A DNA stretch of 64,000 bases from Clitoria ternatea (Eukaryota; Streptophyta; Magnoliopsida; Fabales; Fabaceae): the NCBI GenBank assembly GCA_037962975.1, contig CM075674.1, forward strand, positions 42,112,501 through 42,176,500, written 5' to 3'. This document shows positions 36,097 to 47,156 of this stretch, in pieces. Position numbers and translations under genes: made by a program. Numbering within the stretch: the first letter of the stretch is position 1; each line of letters opens with the position of its first letter. The notes under the pieces are model-generated. The model saw only the letters and a program-made list of their open reading frames with translations, was not told the origin of the DNA and did no database searches.

Positions 36097-36279
36097 CTAG
36101 CTTATAAACTTTTCTAATTGCTTCTGGTTGTCTTTATTTATTAATCTCAATTGATATAACCGCCTTGAGTATACTTTGTATGCTTCAATTGAAATTGGAC
36201 CTTTAAGTTGTTGTTCTAACCTATTAATTTCTTGATTAGTATTTTTTATAATATTTTTCAATTCTTTTATCGCAAGCAT
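36097..36279 (-). CDS. Small viral ORF, 60 residues, coiled-coil-like
   Basis: It starts at an ATG two bases after the ORF1 stop. The product (MLAIKELKNIIKNTNQEINR...) has regular Leu/Ile spacing and many charged residues, suggesting a coiled coil. By position and length it could be a virion-associated-like protein, but no signature motif proves this. The frame is intact. Confidence 0.55.
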   Translation of the reverse strand: MLAIKELKNIIKNTNQEINRLEQQLKGPISIEAYKVYSRRLYQLRLINKDNQKQLEKFIS

Positions 36280-36281
36280 CT

Positions 36282-36611
36282 TTAAACACGGGATAGTAGG
36301 ACTAATCTTCGTTTTAAAGTGTATATAGTATTAAGGTTTTCATGTAAAGCAGGTCTAGCTACATGTGCAAACACATCTTCTTCTATGTCGCTTATGTTCA
36401 TTTTAGCTTCTCCTACTTGTTGTCTTAGATCTGTCCTTAGCTTGTATAAAGGCTTCTTTACTATCCACCTATTTCTAGCATTATAAAATGTAGGCATAAT
36501 TTTTACAGAGTAATTATCAACAAATACTTGTATCTCACGTCCATTAAGTCCTAAATATTCGTAATCGTTAACTCTAGGGTTATCAGTTAAAGGCTTTCCT
36601 ACTCCCCCCAC
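36282..36611 (-). CDS. Viral ORF1, about 109 codons, no AUG at its beginning
   Basis: The frame begins directly after a TAA, ten bases past the primer site, with GTG; the first ATG is about 38 codons in. It encodes a basic, Tyr/Arg-rich protein (LNGREIQVFVDNY, RWIVKKPLYKLRTDLRQQ) that I do not recognise. The first 37 or so codons are repeated at 28504-28620 with substitutions that keep the reading frame, which supports its being coding. It could start at the internal ATG or by a non-AUG or frameshift route. Confidence 0.55.
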   Translation of the reverse strand: MGGVGKPLTDNPRVNDYEYLGLNGREIQVFVDNYSVKIMPTFYNARNRWIVKKPLYKLRTDLRQQVGEAKMNISDIEEDVFAHVARPALHENLNTIYTLKRRLVLLSRV

Positions 36612-36620
36612 TTACGGACA

Positions 36621-36633
36621 GGCTCTGATACCA
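36621..36633 (-). promoter_or_regulatory. Primer binding site, tRNA-Met type (right copy)
   Basis: Identical TGGTATCAGAGCC on the minus strand, 7976 bp from the left copy. Viral sequence continues only about 50 bp further right before the (TA)n tract. Confidence 0.93.
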
Positions 36634-36681
36634 GTTTTATTAGCTCAGAGGTTGATAATGTATTTATGGACCTAAATCTTA

Positions 36682-36687
<6 letters not shown>

Positions 36688-36722
<35 letters not shown>
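36688..36722. repeat. (TA)n microsatellite at the virus/host junction
   Basis: About 17 TA units follow directly on the last recognisable viral bases (CCTAAATCTTAGGTTTATA). The tract marks the right edge of the integration. Confidence 0.9.
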
Positions 36723-36724
<2 letters not shown>

Positions 36725-37399
36725 CAACTAAAAATTTTGCTATTCAAAAGCTAGTGAATTCGGCGCTTTATAAAATTTAAGGAAAAAAAACCCTAGAAAA
36801 CGACAATCTTTTGTTTTAATATCATAACACATCACAAACAAAGCCTCCATTAAAATGTATACTAATACATATTCTTTATTCAAAATATGTTATTTCATGT
36901 GAGTTTGTTAGGGCTAAATTTTGATGTACTTATACCTTTAGACATTTTGAATGTAGAGTAACCCCTCTTTAATATTTACACAAAATTTTGAATGGGGGAT
37001 GATTTACTTGGTTGTGGGTAGTTTTATTTTTTTAGAGGTTTGTGGTGGAGGAGGAAGATGAGTACAAATTTGATTTAATATTTTTTATAGGGAGATGTGT
37101 GTAGTGGAGGAGCAAGAGCATGATTTGATTTAATTTTAGGTAGAGACATGTGCTATTATTTTTAATATATAAACTAATATCATCCCTTGATTTGAAATAA
37201 GTTCTCATGATTAATTGTTTTTATTTTTTACCAAATCACACTCTATGCAATCTCACTTTATATATATATATATATAATATTAAATAGACTTGGTAGTTTC
37301 ATCAGTGACTTATTAACTTGATGATATTGCATAAATACAATAGTTAGAGACATGGTTCTTAATGGCAACTAAAATTGGTCCTTATTTCAAGATCATACG
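36723..37399. other. Non-coding A+T-rich DNA
   Basis: No gene is seen. A second short TA repeat lies at 37258-37277. Confidence 0.6.
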
Positions 37400-37660
37400 C
37401 CTGTTTACATCAATGAGTTGATTGCTAATAGTCTTCCTCCTTAAAAAGGGGCAGGAAAAGATACAAGAGTTTGGGCTGGAGAAGTATCAAACAATTTTTC
37501 TATTAAGAATGTCTTTCAATTAACTATAGGCATGGATATAGAAAGAGGCTTAAACACTTCGTCGAGGATTTGGAAATTAAAAGTACCTGAGAGACTTAGG
37601 ATCTTTATTTGGAAACTAAAACATAATAAGTTGCTAACTAATCAAGGTAAATCCGAATAG
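37400..37660 (+). pseudogene. LINE reverse-transcriptase zinc-binding domain fragment
   Basis: An open frame at 37460-37660 (no ATG at its start) encodes TRVWAGEVSNNFSIKNVFQL and then IWKLKVPERLRIFIWKLKHN, the zf-RVT domain found near the end of plant LINE ORF2. A stop follows and the cysteine-rich half is gone. No endonuclease, RT core or tail is nearby, so this is a short fossil. Confidence 0.75.
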
Positions 37661-37814
37661 GGCCTTGGTATGCCAAATTGTTAAGATTTTGGTTAAACTA
37701 AGAAGGCTCGCCATGTAATAAGAGATTCCCCTTTAGTTTTGAATATGTAGAAATACTTAGTTCAGAAAGAGCACCTTATTTCATTCCTTAAAAAGTGATC
37801 TTATTGAATGGATT

Positions 37815-38271
37815 CACTACTATAAAGAAATTGAATTTTGTGTATACTGAAGAAGAAGTCATTAATTTGATATAGAGAATACAAGCCTTATATAACCAAT
37901 AAAATAATACTAACAAACTTCTAACAACTTAACAAACAATTCATCAACTATCTAATAATAAAAAAAATAGCTAGCAGACTTAGAAAATATCACAATAGAT
38001 GCTGCAAAGCTATCAATCAACAACAAACTTAGCATTTGTTGTCCCAGACTTAGAATTCCAGGGTTTCAAATTTAGCAAACTTTTAACACCCTCCTTCAAG
38101 TTGGACTGTGATTATCTTCTAGGCCTAACTTGTTAAAGAAATCTTTGAAAGAAATTAAATAAAGAGGCTTGATAAAAGCATCAACCAACTGATTATTTGA
38201 AGAAACGGGTAGCAAATGAATCAATCCTTCTTGATCTTCTCTCTTGTAACATGGCAATCTATTTTAATATA
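37815..38271 (-). mobile_element. Old copia element E0, left part: 3' LTR and RNase H end
   Basis: On the minus strand, 38271-38110 encodes a decayed end of copia RNase H (a KKYIKIDCHVTRE-like stretch with several stops). The purine tract GAAGGAGGG follows, then an LTR opening TGTTAAAAG at 38088. The LTR has TATATAAGG near 37897, but its far end near 37815 is uncertain. The protein breaks exactly where element E1 and its CTTCT duplication begin (38272-38276) and resumes at 58130. Confidence 0.78.
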
Positions 38272-38276
38272 CTTCT

Positions 38277-39099
38277 TGTTAGTCAAATTAGTAAGCTGAG
38301 GCGTGTAGTAGCACTACCCTTAAGAGTTATTCGTAGTATGCGGACTCCCCAGGATACAACAGCTCCTTCTGGTGGTAACCAGGTCTAGAACTAGCAAGGG
38401 GAAAGAAAGAGGAACCCAGCAGAGAAGAGAGAGATACGGCAAAGAAAAGATAACATATATTCTTTTAGGGTTTTAGAGTAAAGTTATATAAAAGCATGTA
38501 ACCAGTTTAGGGTAAAAAATAATTTTTTAAAATAATTAATATATATTATAAAAATAAATATCAGAAACGGTTTTCATAATTAAGTTCAAATTTTGAAAAA
38601 GGAATCTTATCTGTAAGCCTTAGTGGACGGTTAATTACAGATAATGGAATCATGTTACAACAAATCCAGAAAGATAATGTTTGACCCGGTAAAATAGGAG
38701 ACGGTTTTCATAATTAAGTTTAAATTTTGAAAAAGGAATCTTATCTGTAAGCCTTAGTGGACGGTTAATTATAGATAATGGAATCATGTTACAACAAATC
38801 TGGAAAGATAACGTTTGACCCGGTAAAATAGGAGATAAGGTTTTGAAATTCAAATTAATTTTAACAAAACCAAAAATAAAAAGGTTTTCACATCCGTATA
38901 TTCGTGCGCGCGGGGGGGGGGGGCAAATCAGAAGATTTACACTAGATTTGGCATTTTGGGCCAATCTCGTATGTGTGCGAGCCCATAACCTTTCTTGCTT
39001 GTTCATTAGCCCAACCACACTAGTTTCAATATATACATTAGCATCACTCATATGCCAAGCAATGTGGGACTTCTTTTGAAATACCCACTTCACACAACA
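38277..39099 (-). repeat. E1 3' LTR (left), with internal tandem duplication
   Basis: On the minus strand it opens TGTTGTGTGAAGTGGG after the purine tract TGTGGGGGAT and closes GACTAACA. Compared with the right LTR it has a tandem duplication of about 129 bp (units starting near 38571 and 38700) and lacks about 45 bp that the right LTR has between two GATAAGG repeats. It also carries a G12 run near 38910 where the right LTR has G6. Confidence 0.9.
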
Positions 39100-39719
39100 A
39101 TCCCCCACATATTTCAAAAGAATTTAAAATAGTTAAACAATTTCAAAACAACAAAAAATATTTAAAATATCATTGAGTTTGCTGGGTTTACATCATGAGT
39201 GTGAATACATCAGACTTAGTGTCTTTTGGACTATGAACCAAGTCCTAGACAAATAAGCATACCATACAGTGTGTTGGTGAAGCATAGCTTCTATGAACCA
39301 AACATCACTAGAAAGTAAGCTAGAGGCTTACTTGTCATATTACACTTGACTTCTCTTTCTGTTATCGCTGTTTAGTGCATTTAGGCCGTGCGCGTGCCTG
39401 ATAATTCATGAGTGCTCTAGAGATTTTGTCTTAACCTCATGCAAGCGGCCCCACTTGACACTCATATAGGTAATCTCATCAAGTGTATCCTGTATTATAT
39501 ACACCACCCATAAGGGATATGAAATCATTAAAGGTTTCATAACCTAACCTCTCATTCAATGCATCCTAGCACTTTACACACCATAGGAATAAGAAAGGAA
39601 AGTGCTAGTGAATTAACAATGACTTGTTATTACCCATATGAACCTTCTTTATGGGATCTCCAATCACAAAGGTTGGGTTCCCATCATTGTTAATTCTGAT
39701 GTGGACTGTAGTCCCATTC
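39100..39719 (-). other. E1 3' untranslated region between RNase H and 3' LTR
   Basis: About 620 bp with no coding signal, ending in the purine tract next to the LTR. The phrase CTATGAACCAA occurs twice (39231 and 39291). Confidence 0.7.
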
Positions 39720-40726
39720 CCCTCGATGTTTCATAAGTAAGTTTTCTACTTAATGGTTTAGTCAGAGGATCGGCCAAATTCACTTCTAACCTCACATATC
39801 CAATAGATATGATTCCATCTTTTAGCAGCTGCTTTACAACTTTATGTCTTAATCATATATGACGGTTCTTACCATTGTAAGAATTATATTTAGCAACACC
39901 TATAGCCGATTGGCTATCACAATCCATAGACGCTGAAGGCGTTTGTTTTGTCCCTAGAGGTATACTCGCTAAGAAGTTTCTCAACCACTCAGCCTCATTA
40001 CCAACCATCTCTAGAGCTATAAACTCTGACTCCATAGTGGATCTCGCAATAATGGTTTGTTTGGCTGATTTCCAGGTGACAGCACCACCGCCTAGTGTGA
40101 ATACATAACCACTAGTGGACTTTATCTCATCTGAATTTAAGATCTAGTTTGCATCACTGTATCCTTCCAATACAGTAGGAAATCCACTATACATAATACC
40201 ATAATCCATGGTACCTCTCAGATATCTCATCAACCTGGATAATATTGTCCAGTGCTCAGGATTGGGATTATGTGTGTATCTACTTAATCTGCCAACAGCA
40301 TAAGCTATATCTGGTCTTGAGAAATTCATTAAATGCAACAGATTCCCAATAATCTAAGCATATTCAGATTGCGATACAAGGTCACCGGTATTTCTCTTTA
40401 ACTGAGAGTTACAGTCGTAAGGGGTTGACACTGGTTTAGTGTCAAGGTGTCCAAACTTCTGAAGAAGTTTCTCAATATAATGTTCTTGAGAGAGCATTAT
40501 ACTGTTACCCTTCCTTATAATTTTAACTCCCAGAATCACATTTGCATTACCCATATCTTCCATATCAAAATTACAAGCAAGGAAACTCTTAGTATCGTAT
40601 ACAATAGCATCACATGTTCCGAAGATAAGCATGTCATCTACATACAAACAGACAATCACACATTCATTATTTTCTGTTTTTATATAGACATATTTATCAA
40701 CTTCCATAGAGTAAAAACCATAGCTA
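39720..40726 (-). pseudogene. E1 reverse transcriptase C-terminal part and RNase H
   Basis: The minus-strand frame resumes beyond E2 with CLYVDDMLIFG (catalytic YVDD near 40640) and LACNFDMEDMG, then the connection (SRPDIAYAVGRLSRYTHNPN) and RNase H (MESEFIALEM; DCDSQSAIGVAKY). Stops fall near 40354, 40141 and 39853. The phrase DPLTKPLSRKL near 39760 marks the expected C-terminus. Confidence 0.88.
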
Positions 40727-40731
40727 GTTAG

Positions 40732-42185
40732 TGTATTTGTGTGTTGTTAACAGGTTTTGATAATGACAAAGGCACAAGCTTTATAAGATCTTCATGAATC
40801 AAAAACAAATGAAACAATCAAAGCTGATGTATAAAATCAAGAAATCATGAAGAAAACATTTCCACAAGGTCAAGAAATCAAGAAACCAATGCACAAAGAC
40901 AAAGGAAAGCAACCATGGATCATAACACATCAAGGAAAGACCATCAGGCATGGAAGAACATCAAATTACAACGCCTGAATCGATTCACACATGAATGAAT
41001 CGATTCACAACCCTGGAAGTCACCAAAAATAGGAAACAACATATCCTGAATCGATTCACCATGACCCTGAATTGATTCATACTCCTGGAAGTCACCAAAA
41101 TTGCAAACAGAATGTCATGAATCGATTCACCATGACCCTGAATCAATTCACACGAAGATGCAAGCCCAGGAATCCCAAACAGAGTGCTCTGAATCGATTC
41201 AACAAGGCCTGAATCGATTCATACGAATCTGGAACTCTAAAATGCACAAATCAGAATGCTCTGAATCGATTCAAGAAGCTACGAATCAATTCAAGAAGTG
41301 GGAAACACCACTAAAAAGACAAATTTAAGTGGGAACCAACCACCAAAACCTAATATACGCAAAGACAAGCTGGAACCACTATTTTGCAACGGCTAGGAGG
41401 ACTTTGAAGCTGCTCCAAGGCTCTATAAATTGCTCTCCAACTTAAGCACAAATACAAGAGGCAATCATCCCTTACCTTCATTTATGCTTAGTGAGTTCAT
41501 TCTTTTGTATACTCTAAAATTTTAAGCTTAGAACTTGTATATCCTCTCATCTTAAGAGTTAGAATTTGTGTGAGCTTTCACTTATACATCTACTCTATTG
41601 AGAGAGTTATTTGCTTGTAAACACTACACCAAACACAAAGGTTTTCACTCTAGGTTGAGTGGTCACAAAGGTTGGGGTTCAACCTTTGGGTATTGAGAGT
41701 TTGAGAGATTGGGTGAGTTGCCCTTGTGCTAGTGAGGATTGAGTTCTTGAGTGTGGGACACTAAGAAGCTGCAATTGCTCATAGCTTGTAATCTCTAAAC
41801 TTCAATAGTGGAAATCCTTCAAGTGGGTTGCTTGAAGGCGAGACGTACACCGGGGTTGGTGGAACTCGTTAAATTGGTTTGTAAGCTCTTCTCCCTGACT
41901 CTTTTACATTCATATACTGCATTGAATTAATTTATGTTGGTTGATTGAGATTTAAATACTTGAGCTTGCTTGAATTAGTCAATCCTGAACATTGCATACC
42001 AAGTGTTTGATAAATTGCCTCATACATATTTACCTCTTATTTTGCATTGTCTTTTGTATCTTACTTGATTTTACTTGCCTAATCTCTAAACTTGTAATAA
42101 AAGAATCAAGTTCAAAGGCATTTCAAGTAAAGTTTTAAAAACTCAATTCACCCCCCTCTTGAGTATTGAGGCCACTTGAATAACA
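40732..42185 (+). repeat. E2 5' LTR
   Basis: It opens TGTATTTGTGTG and closes TTGAATAACA. U3 holds ten TGAATCGATTCA-type palindromes at about 40977-41298, 120 bp upstream of a TATA box (CTCTATAAAT, 41421-41430). AATAAA lies near 42096. The primer site follows two bases after the LTR. Confidence 0.95.
40977..41298. repeat. Palindrome array in E2 5' U3
   Basis: Ten copies of the 12-bp palindrome TGAATCGATTCA or close variants are arranged mostly as pairs with centres about 24-36 bp apart. Seven are perfect. Each of the three variants has a transition in the central CpG (ATTGAT once, ATCAAT twice). The matching array of the 3' LTR is at about 49396-49715. Confidence 0.92.
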
Positions 42186-42187
42186 AG

Positions 42188-42199
42188 TGGTATCAGAGC
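42188..42199 (+). promoter_or_regulatory. E2 primer binding site, tRNA-Met type
   Basis: TGGTATCAGAGC lies two bases after the 5' LTR. It is the usual copia primer site and confirms the plus orientation. Confidence 0.95.
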
Positions 42200-42241
42200 T
42201 TGACTCTTGGTAGATCAAGCTTAACAGCTTCAAGAGATAAG

Positions 42242-43846
42242 ATGGCCTCAAGTTCTCTAAACCTTTTTCCTGAGGGTGGTGCCATAAATAGACCTCCCGC
42301 TTTCAATGGGGAAGGCTATGCTTTTTGGAAGGAAAGAATGAAAATCTTTATTCAATCTTGATTTAAGAATTTGGAATGCCATTGAAAATGGTCCTTATAC
42401 ACCCATGCATGCTGTCAATGATAAAAATGTTGAAAAACCTATGGAAGAATGGACTAGTGATGAGGAGAAGAAAGTGCAATACGAATATAAGGCTAAAAAT
42501 CTCATCACTATGGCATTAGGTCCCGATGAATTTTTTAGAATAATGACTTGTCAATCCGCTAAGGAAATGTGGGATACCTTACAAGTAACTCACGAAGGTA
42601 CTAGTGATGTAAAAGACTCCAAAATCAGTACCTTGACTAGCCAATATGAAAGTTTTAGAATAAATTCAGGGGAAACCATAGTAGAAATGCAAAAGAGATT
42701 TACTCTTATAATCAATCATTTCATTACTCTTGGTAAAGTTTACACTAACAAAGAACTTGTGCACAAAGTCTTGAAAAGTCTTAGCAAGGAATGGCAACTG
42801 CTCGTCACCGCCATCAAACAATCCCCAAGTATCAATGAAATGTTAGTTGCCACACTCTTTGGAAAACTGCAAAAGCAAGAGCAAGAACTAAGAGTTTTGA
42901 AGCAAGCGGAGGAAGAAGAAAAATCATCCAAGAAGAAAGGCTTAGCTCTCAAGGCCACCTCTACACATGAAGAAGAATCATGTAGTGACCTTGACGAAGA
43001 AGAAGAATTTGGTTTGTTTGTGAAGAGGTTTAGAAAGTTCATGAAAAACAAAAGATTTCAAAAGAACTTCAAGTCCCAAGGTAAGAAACCAATTTCTAAT
43101 GAATCCTCTTCTTCACCAAATTATTTTGAATGTGGAAAAGAAGAGCACTTCAAAGTTGATTACCCAAATCTAAAGAAAAAGAATAAGGAGAAAAGAGGAA
43201 GAAGAAGAGCTTACATCGCTTGGGATGAAAACGATGTAAGTAGCTCCGATGAGTCCGAAAATGAAGAAGCGAATCTTTGTTTAATGGCCAATCACCAAGA
43301 AGAAGATAATGAGGTAAGTCTTCTTGATTTAGATAAGAATGAATTACTAGATGCTTTTGAAGAATTGTATGATAAATTTATCAAGCTTTCTAGTAAATAC
43401 AAATTGTCAAGAAAAATCATTGACACTCTTGAAAAGGATCTCATAGAAGTTTGTAAAGAAAATAAATGTTTGAAAGATGAATTAGAAAATGTTCAAGCAT
43501 GCTCTAGGACCAAACCATGTGAGTTTGTAAAGAAATGTGACATTCTAGAAACCAAGGTCTTAGACTTAACAAGAACATTAGAAAAATTTACAAATAGTAG
43601 AGATAACTTAAATGTATTACTTGGAAATCAAAGATGTATGCTTGATAAAACTGGTTTAGGATACAACTCCACCAAAAAGGAGAAATACTATAAAAACTTT
43701 TTTGTACCACCTAGGAGATCATCATCACCTTTCATGAGATGCAATAATTGTGGTTTTAAAGGTCACAATTCTTCAAATTGTAATGTTAGAAAATTAGGAC
43801 CAAAAGTTATAAGAAAGGTATGGGTTCCCAAAGGGACATTACCATA
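42242..43846 (+). pseudogene. E2 gag, one frameshift near its start
   Basis: It starts at ATG 42242 (MASSSLNLFPEGGAINRPPAF) and includes the copia gag phrase YAFWKERMKIFIQS. Near 42358 the frame is lost; the remainder (from about 42362) is open in another frame to 43846. A first knuckle-like site (ECGKEEHF, near 43125) has lost its first and last cysteines. A coiled-coil-rich middle (43300-43600) follows, then an intact CCHC knuckle (CNNCGFKGHNSSNC, 43741-43782). The large size with a C-terminal knuckle fits Sirevirus gag. The frame closes before pol, whose frame restarts near 43912. Confidence 0.9.
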
Positions 43847-43911
43847 AACTAACCTAAAAAGACCCAACATACAATGGGTACCTAGTTCTCTAAATTAATC
43901 TTGTTTTGTAG

Positions 43912-46900
43912 GTATGCTTCAAGGCAAGCAACACCCATTGGTATTTGGATAGTGGGTGTTCAAAGCATATGACGGGAGACATAAGGAAATTCACATCATT
44001 CACTCCCAAAAGGAAAGGAAGTGTCACCTATGGAGACAACACCAAAGGAAGAATTCTAGGCTTTGGAAACATTGGTAAAAGCTCATCTACTTCTATTAGT
44101 GATGTATTATATATTGAAGGCCTCAAACACAACCTACTTAGCATTAGCCAATTATGTGACAAAGGATATAGAGTTTTGTTTGAATCAAATTGCTGCATAA
44201 TTGAGCATAAAATTAACAAGGAAGTAAAGTTTGTAGGTCAAAGAATTGATAACATTTACATGATTGATATGGATAGTTTGTAATCAAATGATGTGCAATG
44301 CTTCATGACTAAAGAGGATGAAACTTGGCTATGGCATAGAAGAATAGCTCATATACATGTAGACCATTTAAACAAACTCATTTCTAAAGAATTAGTAATT
44401 GGTTTACCAAAGCTTAAATTTGAAAACAAATTTTATGATGCATGTCAAAAAGGAAAACAAGTAAAGGCATCCTTTCAATCTAAAAACATTGTTTCCACTC
44501 AAAAACCTTTACAACTTTTGCACATGGATCTATTTGGACCTTCCAAAATCAAAAGGTTTGGTGATAATTACTATGGTCTAGTGATTGTAGATGATTATTC
44601 AAGATACACATGGACCTTGTTTCTTGCTCATAAAAATGAAGCATATCATGCATTCAAGAAGCTTGCTAAGATTATCCAAAATGAGCAAAATTCAAAAATA
44701 ACATCTATTAGAACAGATCATGGGGGAGAATTTGAAAACCAATCTTTTGAAAAATTTTGCGAAAAACATGGTATCAATCATAATTTTTCAGCTCCTAGAA
44801 CTCCACAACAAAATGGAGTAGTTGAAAGGAAGAATAGATCCTTAGTGGAGCTTGCAAGAACCATGTTAAATGAAAATAACATTGCGAAACATTTTTGGGT
44901 CGATGCGGTAAATACCGCTTGCCATGTTATGAATAAATGTTTAATAAGACTTATACTTAAGAAAACCCCCTATGAACTTTACAAGGGAAGAAAACCCAAC
45001 ATTTTATATTTTCATATTTTTGGATGTAAATGCTTTGTGCTCAATAATGGGAAAGATAATCTAGGAAAGTTTGATGCTAAAGCTGATGAGGCAATCTCCC
45101 TAGGATACTCACATTCCAATAAATCTTATCGAATCTTTAACAAACAAACAAACACCATTGAGGAGTCCATTCATGTCAAATTTGATGAAAATAGCCATAA
45201 CTCCCCGAGAAAGGAAGATGTTGATGATATTGTAGGTACTCTTCAAGATTTAACCTTGAATGACAAGGAAGAAGAGAACAAAGACAAAGAGGCAACACAA
45301 CATGAGGAACCACAACAATGGATCACTTTGAAGGATCATCCCATAGACAAAGTCATAGGTGAAATGACTAAAGGTGTAAGTACTCGAAACGCCATTAGGA
45401 ATGCATGTAATCATTTAGCCTTTGTATCACAAATAGAACCCAGGTGCATTGATGAAGCTAGTATTGATGAACATTGGATGTTGGTCATTCAAGAAGAATT
45501 GAATCAATTTGAAAGAAATAAAGTTTGGGAACTTATGCCAAAACCCAATGATCACCAAATAATAGGAACAAAATGGGTGTTCAGGAATAAATTAGATGAA
45601 AATGGTATAATCACTAGGAACAAAGCTAGGCTAGTAGCTAAGGGTTATAATCAAGAAGAAGGCATAGATTATGAAGAGAAGTATGCTCCCGTAGCTAGGC
45701 TTGAAGCCATTAGGTTATTATTAGCTTTTGCATGCTGTAAGGACTTTAAATTGTACCAAATGGATGTCAAGAGTGCTTTCTTGAATGGATACATTCAAGA
45801 GGAAGTGTATGTTGATCAACCTCCAGGTTTTGAAAACTATCAATTTCCAAATCATGTTTTCAAACTAAAGAAAGCATTGTATGGCTTAAAGCAAGCTCCA
45901 AGAGCTTGGTATGAAAGATTAAGTAAATTCCTTTTAGAAAACAATTTTTAAAGAGGAAAGGTTGACACAACATTATTCATTAAGCACAAGAAAAATGACA
46001 TACTATTGGTTCAAGTGTATATTGATGACATAATCTTTGGTGCTACTAATGAATCATTGTGCAAAGAGTTTGCTAAGCTAATACGGGAAGAATTTGAGAT
46101 GTCCATGATGGGGGAACTTACTTTCTTCCTTGGGCTGCAAATTAAGCAAACTAATGAAGGAACTTTCATTAGTCAATCAAAGTATTGCAAGGAATTGCTT
46201 AGGAAATTCAACATGGACAAGGCAAATGACATAGCCACACCTATGGGCACTTCATGTTATTTGGACAAGGATGAGAAGGGTAAGGATGTTGAACTCACAA
46301 AATATAGAGGTATGATTGGATCCTTACTTTACTTAACCGCTAGTAGACCGGATATCATGTTTGCTGTTTGTATGTGTGCAAGATATCAAGCATGCCCAAA
46401 AGAATCACACCTTACTGCAGTAAAAAGAATAATGAAATATCTTGTTGGAACTCAAAGTGTTGGCTTATGGTACCCCAAAGGGTTGAATGCACTTTAGTTG
46501 GTTACTCTGATTCAGATTTTGCAGGATGTAAACTTGATAGGAAAAGCACTAGTGGAACATGTCACTTACTTGGTAGTTCTCTTGTTTCTTGGCATAGCAA
46601 GAAACAAGTAAGTGTTGCACTATCTACAGCCGAGGCAGAATATGTTGCAGCTGGTAGTTGTTGTGCTCAAATCCTTTGGATGAGACAACAACTTCTAGAT
46701 TTTGGTGTTATGTTAGACCATGTGCCTCTTAAATGTGATAACACAAGTGCTATTAACATTTCAAAGAATCCTGTAATGCATTCAAAAACCAAACATATTG
46801 AAATTCGACATCATTTCATTAGGGATCATGTATTAAAAGGTGATTGTGTACTTGAACATGTTGAAACCTCTAAACAACTTGCGGACATATTCACCAAACC

Positions 46901-46970
46901 ATTAGCAAAAGAACAATTCATTCATATTAGAAGAGAATTAGGAATTTTAGACATATCCAATTGCATTTGA
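43912..46970 (+). pseudogene. E2 pol: protease, integrase, reverse transcriptase, RNase H
   Basis: Protease has WYLDSGCSKHMTG (43935-43973). Integrase follows with HRRIAHIHVDHL, the DDE residues in MDLFGP, RTDHGGEF and QQNGVVERKNR (44520-44840). RT has MDVKSAFLNG, YGLKQAPRAWYERL and the catalytic YIDD (near 46020); RNase H has STAEAEYVAAG and KHIEIRHHFI. In-frame TAAs lie at 44281-44283 (after protease) and 45949-45951 (in RT), and a frameshift lies near 46485 at the start of RNase H. The copy cannot replicate alone, but could be mobilised in trans. Confidence 0.93.
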
Positions 46971-47156
46971 ATGATAAATATTTTTGTCAAATACTTGATG
47001 ATTAAATGTGTTGATTAATTAGCGTTCATGCTGTGATATATCATAAGGCGGTTGATAATTATGTATTGCGTTGCTCTTAATTGGTTAGATGAATTAGAAG
47101 GCAAAGGTTTTCATATAAATGAAGTTTTAATGTTCTAAAAAGAGTTACAATATGCC

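Larger units (their letters stand above)
28362..36690 (-). other. Endogenous caulimovirid (pararetrovirus) integration, slightly more than one genome length
   Basis: Minus-strand order: intergenic promoter, leader ORF, tRNA-Met primer site, two small ORFs, movement protein, coat protein, protease-RT-RNase H and a last ORF of unknown role. This is the Caulimoviridae gene plan; there are no LTRs and no integrase. The primer site and adjoining sequence occur twice, at 28645-28657 and 36621-36633, exactly 7976 bp apart, which gives the circular genome length. The integrated copy is therefore terminally redundant. Each large ORF carries one or more stops, so it is not replication-competent as it stands. 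The genus cannot be decided from memory; separate MP and CP ORFs recall soymovirus-like or related groups. Confidence 0.9.

Noticed and set aside
28362..36690. Ty3/gypsy retrotransposon as explanation for the protease-RT region
   Set aside because: No integrase and no LTRs; movement protein, coat protein, a tRNA-Met site and overlapping ORFs fit Caulimoviridae.
38901..38925. Poly-G run as a functional G-quadruplex
   Set aside because: The other LTR of the same element has only G6, so this is more simply a slippage expansion or sequencing uncertainty.
40977..41298. CRISPR-like array
   Set aside because: The repeats are 12-bp palindromes with irregular spacing inside a plant LTR; no cas genes, eukaryotic context.
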